Part shown: in pieces, positions 5,338 through 13,627 of the stretch
Numbering within the stretch: the first letter of the stretch is position 1
Layout: every line of letters starts with the position of its first letter
Source: a virus
IMG/VR virus record: IMGVR_UViG_3300029309_000033
Span: 1-59,385 of that record
Strand: one strand, 5' to 3'
DNA length: 59,385 nt
Position numbers and translations under genes: made by a program
The notes under the pieces: generated by a model
Seen by the model: only the letters and a program-made list of their open reading frames with translations
What the model was told of the DNA's origin: nothing
Databases searched by the model: none

Positions 5338-7824
5338 TTACTCCTCTCCTCTAACAATTGATACTTGATTTGGTATTTTATCCGTTGATGGTATAGTTTT
5401 ACTTAAAATAGTTTTTTGAATAGACGTATCAGCTCTTAACTTAGACAGTTTTTCATTCTGATCTAGTTTTTCATCTTGATTTTGGTCGTTCATCATCGCT
5501 TTCATACGATCTAGGTCTAATCTTTCCTTACCTTCACGCTCTTTTCTCTCATTTTCTCTTGCTTGTAAGTCTATTTCTCTAGACCTTAGTGCAGCAATAG
5601 GGTCATTATCAAATCTTGACGTAATTTTATTCTCTTCTTCAGCAAAATCTTTCATCATTTCTGATATTAATACTGCTTTTCTAGCTTCAATCCTCTCTGT
5701 TAACATTCTAACCTGCATTTGTAGTTGTGGGTTTTGCATGGCCATCTGTTGCATCTGTGCAAGTTGTGGTAATTCTTGTTTAAATTCTATTTCAATTTGT
5801 TCTTGTGCCATTAAACTAATGTGCTCTAGAATATTTTTTTGTATTGCAGCACCTATCACTGGTGAATTTTTCACCATGTTAGTTTCCATAAAATTTAAAT
5901 GCGCTGTAATATGCGCTTGGTGGTCTTGACCTGGAAATGCTTGAAAAGGTTTACCAGCTAGCGCATCAATGTGCTCTAACGCTGGATCTTTTGGCATTGG
6001 TGGTTGTGGTTTTTTTAAAATTAAATCTATGTCTTTAACACCTAATGCTTCGTACATGTTTCTGTAAACTTCATACTGGTTGTGAATAGCAGGATTAGAT
6101 GCTGCCAGCTGCATTTCAGTTTGAGCTAAAGATATCCTTTGCGTTTGGCTAAAGATATTGGGATCTGCAACTGGCAGTATGTCAATACGGTCATCAAAAT
6201 CAGATTGCTTGATTTGTCTTTGACCGCCAACAACGTCATAGGGATAGACTGGAGGTAGGTAAAGTTTAAAGACTCTAGCCATTAAACTAAACTCTCTTCT
6301 CATTGAGGCATAGAGCCTCTTGTGGATGGCTGACATTGTTCTAGATCCTCTTTCCAACATAGCAACAGTTGTGCCAACAGCCGCTTGTTGATTGCCTTCA
6401 CCGACTTGTAAGTCAGCAATAGAGGCAAATCTTTGTCCTGCCTGAACCACGATACCCATCAACTGTAACAATGTGCCTGATGGTTCTTTAAATGGTAAAG
6501 GCATAAATGCATCTCTCAAATTACCACCTGGTGCATCTACGTCTCTAAATTCACCTGGCTGTATTGGAGCTGCTTCATCTCTTAATTTTATACCACGCAT
6601 CTTAAATCCTGATGGCTGATTAGAAAAGGTTCCAGCGTCAAGAAGCGATCTTAACGCTGCAGTTGCAGTTCTAGATAGTCCACCTATCATGTGGATTAAA
6701 CCAAAACCGTAAAATCCTAGACCTGGTAAAAATTTAAAATGAACAAAATATTGTATCTTACTTCTAGTTGCATCGTTTACTTCGTAGTTTCTTCTAATAG
6801 ATAATACTTCATTAGATCCTTCTTCGATTGTAACTATGTAAGGCAACTTGATACCTGTCGCTTGATCAGCGCTATCAGTATCTTCAAAACCCTCTATGTC
6901 TAAATTTACATGACACTCCAACAACGTAAACATTTGTTGGTCTCTACTTTTGCTCATGCCATCTAGCTCTCGTTCTTTTTTCTGTGACTCTGTCTCTTCA
7001 CTTTGTCCTGGTGACAGCTCAATGTCTCTGTAGAATCCAGCGACCTGTTGCTTTCTTAATTCGTTTTCTGACATTTTAACAACATGAATAATTGTTTCCG
7101 CATCATCTAATGAGGTAGCTGAATACGGAACAATTAAATCATCTGCAGAAACAAATTTAGAAACTGTTCTCTGCATAATCTCGTCGTAATAAATTTTTTT
7201 AAATGTTGAACCTGTTAATGGTAAATAAAATAACATCTGATCAAACTCTGGTTCATACTCTTTCATCTCTGACATTATTTGGTAATTCATAAATTCTTTT
7301 ACACGTAGTGCTTGTGCTTCTTTGTCTGGAGTTGATGCACCAATAATTTGTGTTCTAACTGGTCCTTGTGATGGTAATAATTCTTTGTATGCTAATGCTT
7401 GAAACTGTGTGACAGCTTCTGCTAATACTGGGTGTGTTGCACCTGATGCGCCTTTGAACGGTTCTGATTTTTCTTCATATTTAAATCCTAAAAGATCTAA
7501 ACCGTTTGTGTATGCATGTTCCCAATCTTTTCTTGATGTTTTGTAATCTTGATAATTAGAAAACAGTTCACTGCCAATAGGCCCTAATACTTCTTCTGGT
7601 AATAACTCTGCAAGATTTGCAAAGTGATCTTGTCCTTGCTCTTCACCAGCAACAGACGGACTAAATTCTATATCAACACTACCATCTTCATTTGGTTTTA
7701 TGTTTAGGGGTGGGTTATCAGCTATCTCTTTTTGCTGATCTTGAATATCTACTACTATCTCTTCAGGACTAGGTACGTTTATTGTTTGCTTTACGTTCGG
7801 TAAAGACTTGTCTATTTCTGCCAT
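5338..7824 (-). CDS. Portal protein, P22-like
   Basis: 828 aa. Contains KSEPFKGASGATHPVLAEAV near residue 120, FYLPLTGSTFKKIYYDEI near 200, and a long middle region with FGLIHMIGGLSRTATAALRS and VAMLERGSRTMSAIHKRLYA, which match P22-type portals as I know them. The last 150 residues are Gln/Glu-rich coiled coil, like the P22 barrel. Twelve copies would form the DNA entry ring and dock terminase. It directly follows terminase, the usual order. The start overlaps the 62-aa gene by 56 bases. Confidence 0.92.
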   Translation of the reverse strand: MAEIDKSLPNVKQTINVPSPEEIVVDIQDQQKEIADNPPLNIKPNEDGSVDIEFSPSVAGEEQGQDHFANLAELLPEEVLGPIGSELFSNYQDYKTSRKDWEHAYTNGLDLLGFKYEEKSEPFKGASGATHPVLAEAVTQFQALAYKELLPSQGPVRTQIIGASTPDKEAQALRVKEFMNYQIMSEMKEYEPEFDQMLFYLPLTGSTFKKIYYDEIMQRTVSKFVSADDLIVPYSATSLDDAETIIHVVKMSENELRKQQVAGFYRDIELSPGQSEETESQKKERELDGMSKSRDQQMFTLLECHVNLDIEGFEDTDSADQATGIKLPYIVTIEEGSNEVLSIRRNYEVNDATRSKIQYFVHFKFLPGLGFYGFGLIHMIGGLSRTATAALRSLLDAGTFSNQPSGFKMRGIKLRDEAAPIQPGEFRDVDAPGGNLRDAFMPLPFKEPSGTLLQLMGIVVQAGQRFASIADLQVGEGNQQAAVGTTVAMLERGSRTMSAIHKRLYASMRREFSLMARVFKLYLPPVYPYDVVGGQRQIKQSDFDDRIDILPVADPNIFSQTQRISLAQTEMQLAASNPAIHNQYEVYRNMYEALGVKDIDLILKKPQPPMPKDPALEHIDALAGKPFQAFPGQDHQAHITAHLNFMETNMVKNSPVIGAAIQKNILEHISLMAQEQIEIEFKQELPQLAQMQQMAMQNPQLQMQVRMLTERIEARKAVLISEMMKDFAEEENKITSRFDNDPIAALRSREIDLQARENERKEREGKERLDLDRMKAMMNDQNQDEKLDQNEKLSKLRADTSIQKTILSKTIPSTDKIPNQVSIVRGEE

Positions 7825-7957
7825 TTGTTTTCTCCAGTTTTACCGTCTTAACAGTATTATAGTCAACATTCAACCCTTGTGGTGTAGGGCCAGATTTAGG
7901 AGGGGCTCCTGTCGATAGTTTCTTGTATTTACTAGGGTGTTTAAATGTGAATGTCAT
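7769..7957 (-). CDS. Small protein between TerL and portal, 62 aa
   Basis: From the chosen Met it reads MTFTFKHPSKYKKLSTGAPP then KSGPTPQGLNVDYNTVKTVK. I recall the HPSKYKKLSTGAPPKSGPTPQGLN signature between terminase and portal genes of other marine phages. The frame also allows a start at 7999, but that would lie inside terL. It overlaps the portal gene by 56 bases in a different frame. Function unknown. Confidence 0.65.
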   Translation of the reverse strand: MTFTFKHPSKYKKLSTGAPPKSGPTPQGLNVDYNTVKTVKLEKTNGRNRQVFTERKANNKRT

Positions 7958-7958
7958 A

Positions 7959-9434
7959 CTACCAATAATATTTAAATTTTCTTCTAGGCAATCTTTCATC
8001 CCTATAATCTTCAGGGTGATTAATTAGACCACCTTGTCTAAATCTCATGATAGCTTGTGTTGTACTATCCACTAAGTCATCATGATCACCATATGGAAAA
8101 GCAGCGCATTCTTCTACAACCTCTTGTGCAAACTGTTTATCCAAAGGTGCCCATATCATACCACTTTCAAACAGTGGTGCAACAGAATTAACACGTGTGT
8201 GCTTGTCGTTACCTTTCGATGGTGTGTAGCTGACAACAGGTATACCCATGTTACGAAGTTCGTATGTCAGTGGTAGACCCGATGCTTTCGCCTCAACTAA
8301 TACAGTCTCTGGTTCCCAGTAATCGTATTGCTCTTTTGCAACTCTACGAAGTTCTGGAAACTCTAGCCTATCTTTGATTGCATCTAATAAAATTAATTGT
8401 GGTGGACTATCTTCATTCAACCTAAATACGCCCCACGTTGTAATAGCAGAAAAGTCGGCAGATTCTTTTTTCATAAATGCGGTGTCATAACTTTGTATGA
8501 CATGATCTAAAGTTGGAATATTTTCTTTATCCCAGTCTTGCCACCATTCACGTTTTAAGATTGCACCTTCTTCAGACGTTGGGTTCTGCATCCATTGTGC
8601 ATTCCACTTGCCGAGTGATAAGGATGCTTTAACTGATTCCAGTTCATCTAGCTTCCAATATTCCGGCCATACAGGTTTACCACTCGGCATAATCGCCGGA
8701 AACTCTACCAAGTCCCATTGATCAGATTTGGGTTCCGTTTGGTTCTTTATGAGAATTCCAGTTAAGTCTTTTACATTCCATCGTGTCATAACACAAACAA
8801 TTTTTCCACCTGGTTGTAAACGCTGTCGTGGTCCTGATGTATACCACTCATATGCTTTCTCTAATGCACCCATGTTAAGCGCGTCTTGCTCCGAGTGTGG
8901 GTCGTCAATAATTAATAAGTCTGCACCTCTACCTGTGATAGCTCCCCCGACACCTGCCGCAAAATACTCGCCACCTTGAGCAGTTTCCCAGCGACCAGCG
9001 GCTTGACTATCTTCTCTTAGTCTCGTCTTAAATACATTCTGATATTCTGGACTATCGATGAGTGTTTTGGCTTTACGACCAAAACGAACTGCAAGTTCTC
9101 CTGTGTGAGTGGTTTGGATTATCTTTAGTTTAGGGTTCTTGCCTATCATCCAAGCAGGAAGCAACGTAGATGCGAACTCAGATTTTGTGTGTCTGGGTGG
9201 CATATTCACAATTAGTCTTTTGATTTCGCCAGATGCAAGTTTGTTAAACTTATCTGCAATAATTTTATGGTGCGATCCTTCAATAAAGTCAGGCCACATA
9301 TGCTTTGTAAAAGCTAGAAAGTCTTTTTGTGCAGCTTCTTTTTTATCTTCTTCTTTGTACTTTACTAGGATCTTCTTAAATCTGTCCCTGACATCAGGTG
9401 GTAATCTATTTATCTTTTCTAGGTCTATCTGCAT
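7959..9434 (-). CDS. terL: Terminase large subunit
   Basis: 491 aa. An ATPase domain has the phage-type Walker A MPPRHTKSE (residues 78-86) and Walker B LLIIDDPHS (173-181), followed by the VMTRWNVKDL coupling segment. The RNase H-like nuclease domain shows SYDTAF (first Asp), LLDAIKDR and GDHDDLVDS near 465. It pumps DNA into the procapsid through the portal and cuts the concatemer. The small subunit lies 5 kb away on the opposite strand. Confidence 0.95.
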   Translation of the reverse strand: MQIDLEKINRLPPDVRDRFKKILVKYKEEDKKEAAQKDFLAFTKHMWPDFIEGSHHKIIADKFNKLASGEIKRLIVNMPPRHTKSEFASTLLPAWMIGKNPKLKIIQTTHTGELAVRFGRKAKTLIDSPEYQNVFKTRLREDSQAAGRWETAQGGEYFAAGVGGAITGRGADLLIIDDPHSEQDALNMGALEKAYEWYTSGPRQRLQPGGKIVCVMTRWNVKDLTGILIKNQTEPKSDQWDLVEFPAIMPSGKPVWPEYWKLDELESVKASLSLGKWNAQWMQNPTSEEGAILKREWWQDWDKENIPTLDHVIQSYDTAFMKKESADFSAITTWGVFRLNEDSPPQLILLDAIKDRLEFPELRRVAKEQYDYWEPETVLVEAKASGLPLTYELRNMGIPVVSYTPSKGNDKHTRVNSVAPLFESGMIWAPLDKQFAQEVVEECAAFPYGDHDDLVDSTTQAIMRFRQGGLINHPEDYRDERLPRRKFKYYW

Positions 9435-9440
9435 TTCGAA

Positions 9441-9711
9441 AAATTTTTTGTAAAATTTTTTTACATGTTGTTTTTAGCTTTATAATGATTTTTAGGGCTT
9501 TGACCACGCAAATGTTTGCATTTGTACTGTGTTTTGTAAGTTTCTTTGCGAAAAGATAAATTAAAAATAAATAAAGATCCGAAATTCCAGATCGTGTTGG
9601 TACCTCTATTGAAGATACAAGACGCTGGCGGCTTGTATCTGGCGGCTTGTTGCTTGTTCTCTTAGTTCTCTAAGTTTTTAAATGTGTCCTATAAAATCCT
9701 ATAACTATTAT
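9441..9711. other. Intergenic region upstream of terL with repeats and a hairpin
   Basis: No gene seen. At 9613-9640 GATACAAG pairs with CTTGTATC around a GC-rich loop. The unit GGCGGCTTGT is repeated twice nearby, followed by a third partial copy. At about 9509-9524 CAAATG and CATTTG form a small inverted repeat. This is the likely home of the late promoter for terL and the terminator of the nuclease gene, but no convincing consensus promoter was found. Confidence 0.45.
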
Positions 9712-10074
9712 TTAAACTTTCTCCAGTCGCTCGATACATGCAGCAAGTCCCTTTGCTACGGGTTCAAGCATCAAGCCGCTTGTGACCAGATCCCGTATTT
9801 GTGATCCCTCATAAAGTATCGGGCAGCAAGCGGCGGTGGTCGTGACTAGGATAAAAGCATTGTGAGGGTGGCGCACATGGAACGAAATTTGGTGCGGTGA
9901 GAACCTCAATTTATAGCGTTTAGTTACTTTGAACTCTATTGTAAAAAAGTGTCCTGATTTGCCATATACGAGCGCATCAGGCGTTCCCAAAGCTGCTGAA
10001 TTTTCAAGGCGTGTGAACCAAAAATCAGGGGTATTTTTCTTAAAATATTGGTAGAATTTAGCTTCATTAATCAT
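9712..10074 (-). CDS. VRR-NUC-like PD-(D/E)XK nuclease
   Basis: 120 aa, matching the small single-domain nuclease fold: GTPDALVYG (Asp33), then FFTIEFKVT with the E-x-K pair (Glu47, Lys49), then SPHQISFH. These are the catalytic residues of VRR-NUC/Holliday-resolvase-like enzymes. It may trim branched DNA before packaging, which fits its place next to terL. It has many Ala and Cys near AACCPILY. The gene is more GC-rich than its neighbours. Confidence 0.75.
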   Translation of the reverse strand: MINEAKFYQYFKKNTPDFWFTRLENSAALGTPDALVYGKSGHFFTIEFKVTKRYKLRFSPHQISFHVRHPHNAFILVTTTAACCPILYEGSQIRDLVTSGLMLEPVAKGLAACIERLEKV

Positions 10075-10210
10075 AGTATTTTTAGCGTTATTATATCACG
10101 ATATTATACAACCTGGAATTGAATTTAATTTAGGGGTGCGACACTTTGGATCGATACTTATTTAATAGGATTTTATAAGATAATCATATTTAAACAAAGA
10201 AAGGATAAAA
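10075..10210. promoter_or_regulatory. Divergent promoter region between late and early genes
   Basis: Separates the minus-strand nuclease/terminase block from the plus-strand early block. AT-rich, with GTGCGACA at 10136-10143 and ATAGGATTTTATAA at 10165-10178, both of which recur in other early intergenic regions. A TATAAT-like box occurs on the minus side. Likely contains the start of the early plus-strand transcript. Confidence 0.5.
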
Positions 10211-10438
10211 ATGAGTACAGATAAAAGAATAGTTTATATTAACGGCTTAGAGATAGGTTTTAAAGGTGGCAACACTTTATTAGAACTAATCGATAAAGAA
10301 AAAATCAATATAAAAAAATACGGTAAATCGCTCGAATACCATAAAATCCATTTAGAATATTTAACCAAATCAATTAATAAATATCTGTCACAATGGGACA
10401 ATGTAAAATTAGGAGATGAGGTTCACTATAAAAAATAA
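10211..10438 (+). CDS. Early small protein, 75 aa, unknown
   Basis: First gene of the early plus-strand block, with the standard AAGAAAGGATAAAA box before its ATG. Reads STDKRIVYINGLEIGFKGGN, then a charged helical region ending DNVKLGDEVHYKK. No Cys, no membrane segment. No family recognised; early phage proteins of this size often inhibit host enzymes. Confidence 0.7.
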   Translation: MSTDKRIVYINGLEIGFKGGNTLLELIDKEKINIKKYGKSLEYHKIHLEYLTKSINKYLSQWDNVKLGDEVHYKK

Positions 10439-10448
10439 ATCGAAACGG

Positions 10449-10466
10449 GGGGGCAGTAATGCCCCC
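10449..10466 (+). terminator. GC-rich hairpin after first early gene
   Basis: GGGGGCA and TGCCCCC form a perfect seven-base stem with loop GTAA, 10 bases after the 75-aa gene. No U-run follows, so it may weaken rather than end transcription or protect an RNA end. Confidence 0.45.
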
Positions 10467-10521
10467 TGTCTACATGGGTGGCGGCTGTGTACTGATGAGA
10501 TGCCAAAACAAAAGGATACAG

Positions 10522-10953
10522 ATGAACAAAGAACAAAAAGAAATAATTAAAAGAATAAATAAGGCTTATTCTAAATTATACATTTTAAGTAATATTACAT
10601 GGACACCCCATAGAGACGAATTATTTAAAATGAATAGAAAAGACGAAAAGCAACATAGATTTGGCGATTGGGCTGAATATCATCAAGGCGCAGCTTCAAT
10701 TAATGATTGTGCAAAACTTTTTACAGTAAAACATATTGCGGAAAGTTTATTAAATCTAAATAAATGGGGCGTAAAAGATTTATTAAATATTAAGAAATCT
10801 TGTGTTTATTCTCAATCATTGGTTAATAATTATGGCGATAGAATTAGAGAAGCATGGATTGATGAAGATATAAAATATCTTGCAGATTTAGACTATATTG
10901 CCCTAGTTAACTGGGATTTATATCAAGAGCAAAAAAATAGAAAAATTGCTTAA
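10522..10953 (+). CDS. Early protein, 143 aa, unknown
   Basis: The AAAGGATACAG box fixes the start at 10522 (MNKEQKEIIKRINKAYSK); an open frame continues upstream to 10459 but would read through the hairpin. A soluble alpha-helical protein with aromatic clusters (NITWTPHRDELFKMNRKD, HRFGDWAEYHQGAAS). No known family recognised. Confidence 0.7.
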   Translation: MNKEQKEIIKRINKAYSKLYILSNITWTPHRDELFKMNRKDEKQHRFGDWAEYHQGAASINDCAKLFTVKHIAESLLNLNKWGVKDLLNIKKSCVYSQSLVNNYGDRIREAWIDEDIKYLADLDYIALVNWDLYQEQKNRKIA

Positions 10954-10966
10954 ATTAAACTTGAAC

Positions 10967-10994
10967 GGACAATCCTTTTCGTGTAGGATTGTCC
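10967..10994 (+). terminator. Perfect 10-bp hairpin in early block
   Basis: GGACAATCCT and AGGATTGTCC pair perfectly around an eight-base loop (TTTCGTGT), followed by TATATT. It lies between the 143-aa and 74-aa genes. It could be a weak terminator or an operator-like palindrome. Confidence 0.5.
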
Positions 10995-11015
10995 TATATT
11001 AAAGAAAGGATAAAT

Positions 11016-11240
11016 ATGAATATAGATGAATTAAAAATATTAGTTAAACCAAAATATTATTTTGGTTACTTACAAGGTGTTACTGTTCATATAAATGGAA
11101 AGAAATTTCCAACAAAGAAAAATTTTGTATATGCACATAACAAGGACAACAAAGCAATTCGAACAGCTTTAATTGATGGTGGTTATACTGAAAATCATGA
11201 ATTAGTAAAATCAGCATTACAAAAAGAAATGAACCAATAG
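11016..11240 (+). CDS. Early protein, 74 aa, unknown
   Basis: Start chosen from the AAGAAAGGATAAAT box directly before the ATG (MNIDELKILVKPKYYFGYLQ). Beta-rich N-terminal half (GVTVHINGKKFPTKKNFVYA), helical end. Basic. No family recognised. Confidence 0.65.
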   Translation: MNIDELKILVKPKYYFGYLQGVTVHINGKKFPTKKNFVYAHNKDNKAIRTALIDGGYTENHELVKSALQKEMNQ

Positions 11241-11252
11241 AAAGGATAAAAA

Positions 11253-11465
11253 ATGTATAAACAATATGAGTTTAGCATAAAGATTGATAAATATATATTC
11301 AATCGATTTGTTAAAGATAAATGCACAATAAAAGAATATAAAGAATACAAAAAAGAACATTCAAAGTGTGTTTGTAACTTTATATTAAGAGGAGATGATC
11401 AAAAAGAACCACAAATTTATTTGTGGGATATCTCAGAAAGAAAACCATTAAAAGAAAGGATATAA
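11253..11465 (+). CDS. Early protein, 70 aa, unknown
   Basis: Preceded by AGAAAGGATAAAAA. Reads MYKQYEFSIKIDKYIFNRFV, then a Lys-rich middle with two Cys (SKCVCNFILRG). Possibly a small alpha/beta fold. Its end carries the ribosome box for the next gene (KERI stop inside GAAAGGATATAAA), so the box is read as protein there. Confidence 0.65.
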   Translation: MYKQYEFSIKIDKYIFNRFVKDKCTIKEYKEYKKEHSKCVCNFILRGDDQKEPQIYLWDISERKPLKERI

Positions 11466-11466
11466 A

Positions 11467-11784
11467 ATGAATATAAACCAATCAATAACAATAGAGAACA
11501 ACAAATCAAATATTTATCTTTGTACTTGGAACGAAGGCGACATAGTGCAAGTTCACACAAAAGAAACATTGAAAGATGAATACAAAGATACAAATTTATT
11601 TGATGTTGATAAAGATAGATTAGTTAACAACTCAATGTTTAATTGGTGTCTTGTAATTCCTACAAGGGCAAATGAGCAGGTAAGATCAATTAATCAAATT
11701 TTTGATTATTTTGAAGATCAAGAAAATTTTACAATTGGTCATGTTTGGGAACAAGACAACATGAGAATACAAAGAATAAAATAG
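11467..11784 (+). CDS. Early protein, 105 aa, unknown
   Basis: Starts one base after the previous stop. Acidic, with IYLCTWNEGDIVQVHTKETL, a FDVDKDRLVNNSMFNWCLVI middle and an acidic C-terminal helix (NQIFDYFEDQENF). The overall charge and size resemble DNA-mimic or host-enzyme-inhibiting phage proteins, but this is only a suggestion. Confidence 0.65.
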   Translation: MNINQSITIENNKSNIYLCTWNEGDIVQVHTKETLKDEYKDTNLFDVDKDRLVNNSMFNWCLVIPTRANEQVRSINQIFDYFEDQENFTIGHVWEQDNMRIQRIK

Positions 11785-11796
11785 AAAGGATAGAAA

Positions 11797-11964
11797 ATGA
11801 AAAAACAAAATGAGTGGGAGTGGGAAAGTCTTAAAATTGAGATTAAAGACCCACAAGGAAAAATACACACTTTGAATAGTGGAGATATGGGGGACTTTTG
11901 TTTAAGTGCCTTATTTGATGAAATAACGGAATATGTAACAGAAAGAAAAGGGGTTTTAAAATGA
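11797..11964 (+). CDS. Early protein, 55 aa, unknown
   Basis: AGAAAGGATAGAAA box, then MKKQNEWEWESLKIEIKDPQ. Contains a GKIHTLNSGDMGDFCLSALF segment and a helical end. Its last four bases are the next gene's ATGA, so the pair is translationally coupled. Short but well supported by both borders. Confidence 0.6.
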   Translation: MKKQNEWEWESLKIEIKDPQGKIHTLNSGDMGDFCLSALFDEITEYVTERKGVLK

Positions 11965-12122
11965 AAATAAAAGAGTTAATTAAAAAATTAAAAGAATATG
12001 ATTTTGAAAAAGAAATTGTAATATATTCTTGCGATTCTGATTTAATTCAATATGAAACTTTAGGTTTTTATGAAAATGAGGGACAAGTTGAACTTCATAT
12101 TGATGAGGGAATTAAACTTTAA
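11961..12122 (+). CDS. Early acidic protein, 53 aa, unknown
   Basis: MKIKELIKKLKEYDFEKEIV, then a beta-rich acidic part (YSCDSDLIQYETLGFYENEG). This N-terminal helix (xxELIKKLxxYDxxxxV) resembles small phage proteins that follow a KLxELLxxxPxDxxV pattern, though no function is known. Starts in an ATGA overlap. Confidence 0.6.
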   Translation: MKIKELIKKLKEYDFEKEIVIYSCDSDLIQYETLGFYENEGQVELHIDEGIKL

Positions 12123-12145
12123 TTTAAGAAAGGAGAACGATTAAA

Positions 12146-12451
12146 ATGAAAAATAGTGTAGTTACATGGCATGGGTGTGAAAATTACAGTATGAATTGTA
12201 GTATTGAAGATCTTGAAAAAAAGGGTTTTGAGTGTTCATCTTGGAATAATGATCTCGCACCTTCATACACAAATAAAAAAGGCAACATTCAAATTTTCTT
12301 TTTTGATCTTGATAGTGATGAGATGAAAGCAGAAAGTATGAAACATAAATTTTCAGTAATGAAACTTGATGAACATGGTGAATATCAAGTTCACATTGGA
12401 ACGACTAATTCATTTGAGGAAATGCTTAAAATGGTTGAAGGCAATGAATAA
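12146..12451 (+). CDS. Early protein, 101 aa, unknown
   Basis: Has a slightly different ribosome site (AAGAAAGGAGAACG). Acidic alpha/beta protein: VVTWHGCENYSMNCSIEDLE, QIFFFDLDSDEMKAESMKHK, then EYQVHIGTTNSFEEMLKMVE. Two Cys near the N-terminus. No family recognised. It is followed by a hairpin and so may end an early transcript. Confidence 0.65.
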   Translation: MKNSVVTWHGCENYSMNCSIEDLEKKGFECSSWNNDLAPSYTNKKGNIQIFFFDLDSDEMKAESMKHKFSVMKLDEHGEYQVHIGTTNSFEEMLKMVEGNE

Positions 12452-12479
12452 ACACTACATATTGTATAAAAGCTCTTAT

Positions 12480-12498
12480 ACACAACTCCAGGTTGTGT
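12480..12498 (+). terminator. Likely terminator after early sub-block
   Basis: ACACAAC and GTTGTGT pair around a five-base loop, followed by TTAAAAA. It lies 29 bases after the 101-aa gene. Downstream, ATAGGATTATAA at 12527 and an AT-rich stretch look like a fresh promoter for the genes that follow. Confidence 0.5.
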
Positions 12499-12564
12499 TT
12501 AAAAATAATGCTTGATTATATTAATTATAGGATTATAAAGGATAAAAAATAGAAAGGATAAATA

Positions 12565-12711
12565 ATGGAACCAATAACAATAACAATTAAGAAAGCCGTT
12601 TCCATAATCAGGCAACATGGGAACATGGACGAAATAGAAGACTTTTTTAAAACATTAGGAAAGAAAAAAGTTTATAAATTAAAGGATCTAAAAGATTGGT
12701 TAGGATACTAG
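12565..12711 (+). CDS. Early protein, 48 aa, unknown
   Basis: Preceded by two copies of the early box (AAGGATAAAAAATAGAAAGG, then ATAA). Begins MEPITITIKKAVSIIRQHGN and ends LKDLKDWLGY. Short helix-turn-like fold possible. The doubled ribosome box suggests that a small gene may have been lost just upstream. Confidence 0.55.
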   Translation: MEPITITIKKAVSIIRQHGNMDEIEDFFKTLGKKKVYKLKDLKDWLGY

Positions 12712-12722
12712 AAAGGATAAAT

Positions 12723-12890
12723 ATGAATATGAAACAATTAGAAAAAGAAATAATTAAAGTTATTGAAACTGAAAAAACCAGTTTAGATAAATTAGATACT
12801 CATACAACATTAGAAGTTCTAGATTATTCTTTTATTAACTTAAAAAAATTTGTTAAAAAATGTTTTAAGGAACATGTGGAGAAAGGATAA
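12723..12890 (+). CDS. Early protein, 55 aa, unknown
   Basis: Start placed after AGAAAGGATAAAT (MNMKQLEKEIIKVIETEKTS). All-helical, charged, ends FKEHVEKG with the next ribosome box overlapping the stop. No family recognised. Confidence 0.55.
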   Translation: MNMKQLEKEIIKVIETEKTSLDKLDTHTTLEVLDYSFINLKKFVKKCFKEHVEKG

Positions 12891-12892
12891 AT

Positions 12893-13057
12893 ATGACTTT
12901 AAAAGAATATAGAAAAAAATTATTAGAATTAGAGTTAAAACCAATTACTAATAGTAAAGACCTTAAAAAATTTAATAATAATAGAGATAAATTATTATGT
13001 GAATTTAAAGGTTGGAAAAATCAACAAGCGAGCAGAAAGGATAAATATGAAAGCTAA
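12893..13057 (+). CDS. Early protein, 54 aa, unknown
   Basis: MTLKEYRKKLLELELKPITN, then an Asn/Lys-rich stretch and a WKNQQASRKDKY end. It overlaps the start of the next gene by 11 bases, and the next gene's ribosome box is translated here as SRKDKY. Helical; function unknown. Confidence 0.5.
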   Translation: MTLKEYRKKLLELELKPITNSKDLKKFNNNRDKLLCEFKGWKNQQASRKDKYES

Positions 13058-13214
13058 AGACTACAAGGGCATAGAAGACTATATAAAGAAAAGAAGTGAA
13101 CAGAAGAAGCAACCATTGAAAGGTACTATTATTTGCCTTGCAAAGGGTTGTGATAATTATTTATACAAAAATCAAAGTCCATGCGATAGTAGATATTGCG
13201 TGGATTGTTTTTAG
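13047..13214 (+). CDS. Early small zinc-ribbon-like protein, 55 aa
   Basis: Start placed after AGAAAGGATAAAT (MKAKDYKGIEDYIKKRSEQK). The C-terminal half has CLAKGC, then CDSRYCVDC, giving the spacing expected for a single zinc site (C-x4-C with C-x4-C-x2-C). Could bind nucleic acid or host RNA polymerase; inferred from fold only. Confidence 0.6.
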   Translation: MKAKDYKGIEDYIKKRSEQKKQPLKGTIICLAKGCDNYLYKNQSPCDSRYCVDCF

Positions 13215-13225
13215 AAAGGATAAAT

Positions 13226-13441
13226 ATGAAACATTTAAAAATAGATACTGAAGAAGTAAGATTTTTAATTAATTCTTATGAAGATTGGTATAATACTTTT
13301 GATAAAGACGGCTATAAATATGTTATCGAACAATTAAATTTTGATAACAAATATTATGACGATATACTTTCATCACTTCATAATTTTGTTAAAGGTGGTG
13401 AATTTTACCCTATAAAAATAAAACAAGAAAGGAAACAATGA
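13226..13441 (+). CDS. Early acidic protein, 71 aa, unknown
   Basis: Start placed after AGAAAGGATAAAT (MKHLKIDTEEVRFLINSYED). Acidic and aromatic, with WYNTFDKDGYKYVIEQLNF. The end overlaps the next ATG. Might be a small inhibitor of a host enzyme; no direct evidence. Confidence 0.6.
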   Translation: MKHLKIDTEEVRFLINSYEDWYNTFDKDGYKYVIEQLNFDNKYYDDILSSLHNFVKGGEFYPIKIKQERKQ

Positions 13442-13626
13442 AACATTACAGCGTTGGAGTAGCAGACATTACTTTTTACTTAATGGACGAAGACGGAAAT
13501 GTTAAAGAAGATAAACAAGGTAATGAAATAACTTATAGAATAAAAGATGGTATAAGATTTAAATCCATTGAATATTTAACAGAAGACTTAGATGTTGATA
13601 TGCTAGAACAAGAAAGGAAAAAATAA
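13438..13626 (+). CDS. Early acidic protein, 62 aa, unknown
   Basis: MKHYSVGVADITFYLMDEDG, a compact acidic beta-rich protein with a KIxxxEYLTEDLDVDML end. It begins in the ATGA of the previous gene and is followed by another AGAAAGGAAAAA box. No family recognised. Confidence 0.6.
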   Translation: MKHYSVGVADITFYLMDEDGNVKEDKQGNEITYRIKDGIRFKSIEYLTEDLDVDMLEQERKK

Positions 13627-13627
13627 T

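Noticed and set aside
10459-10521. Upstream extension of the 143-aa early gene
   Set aside because: The extension begins inside a GC hairpin without a ribosome site, while the AAAGGATACAG box marks 10522.
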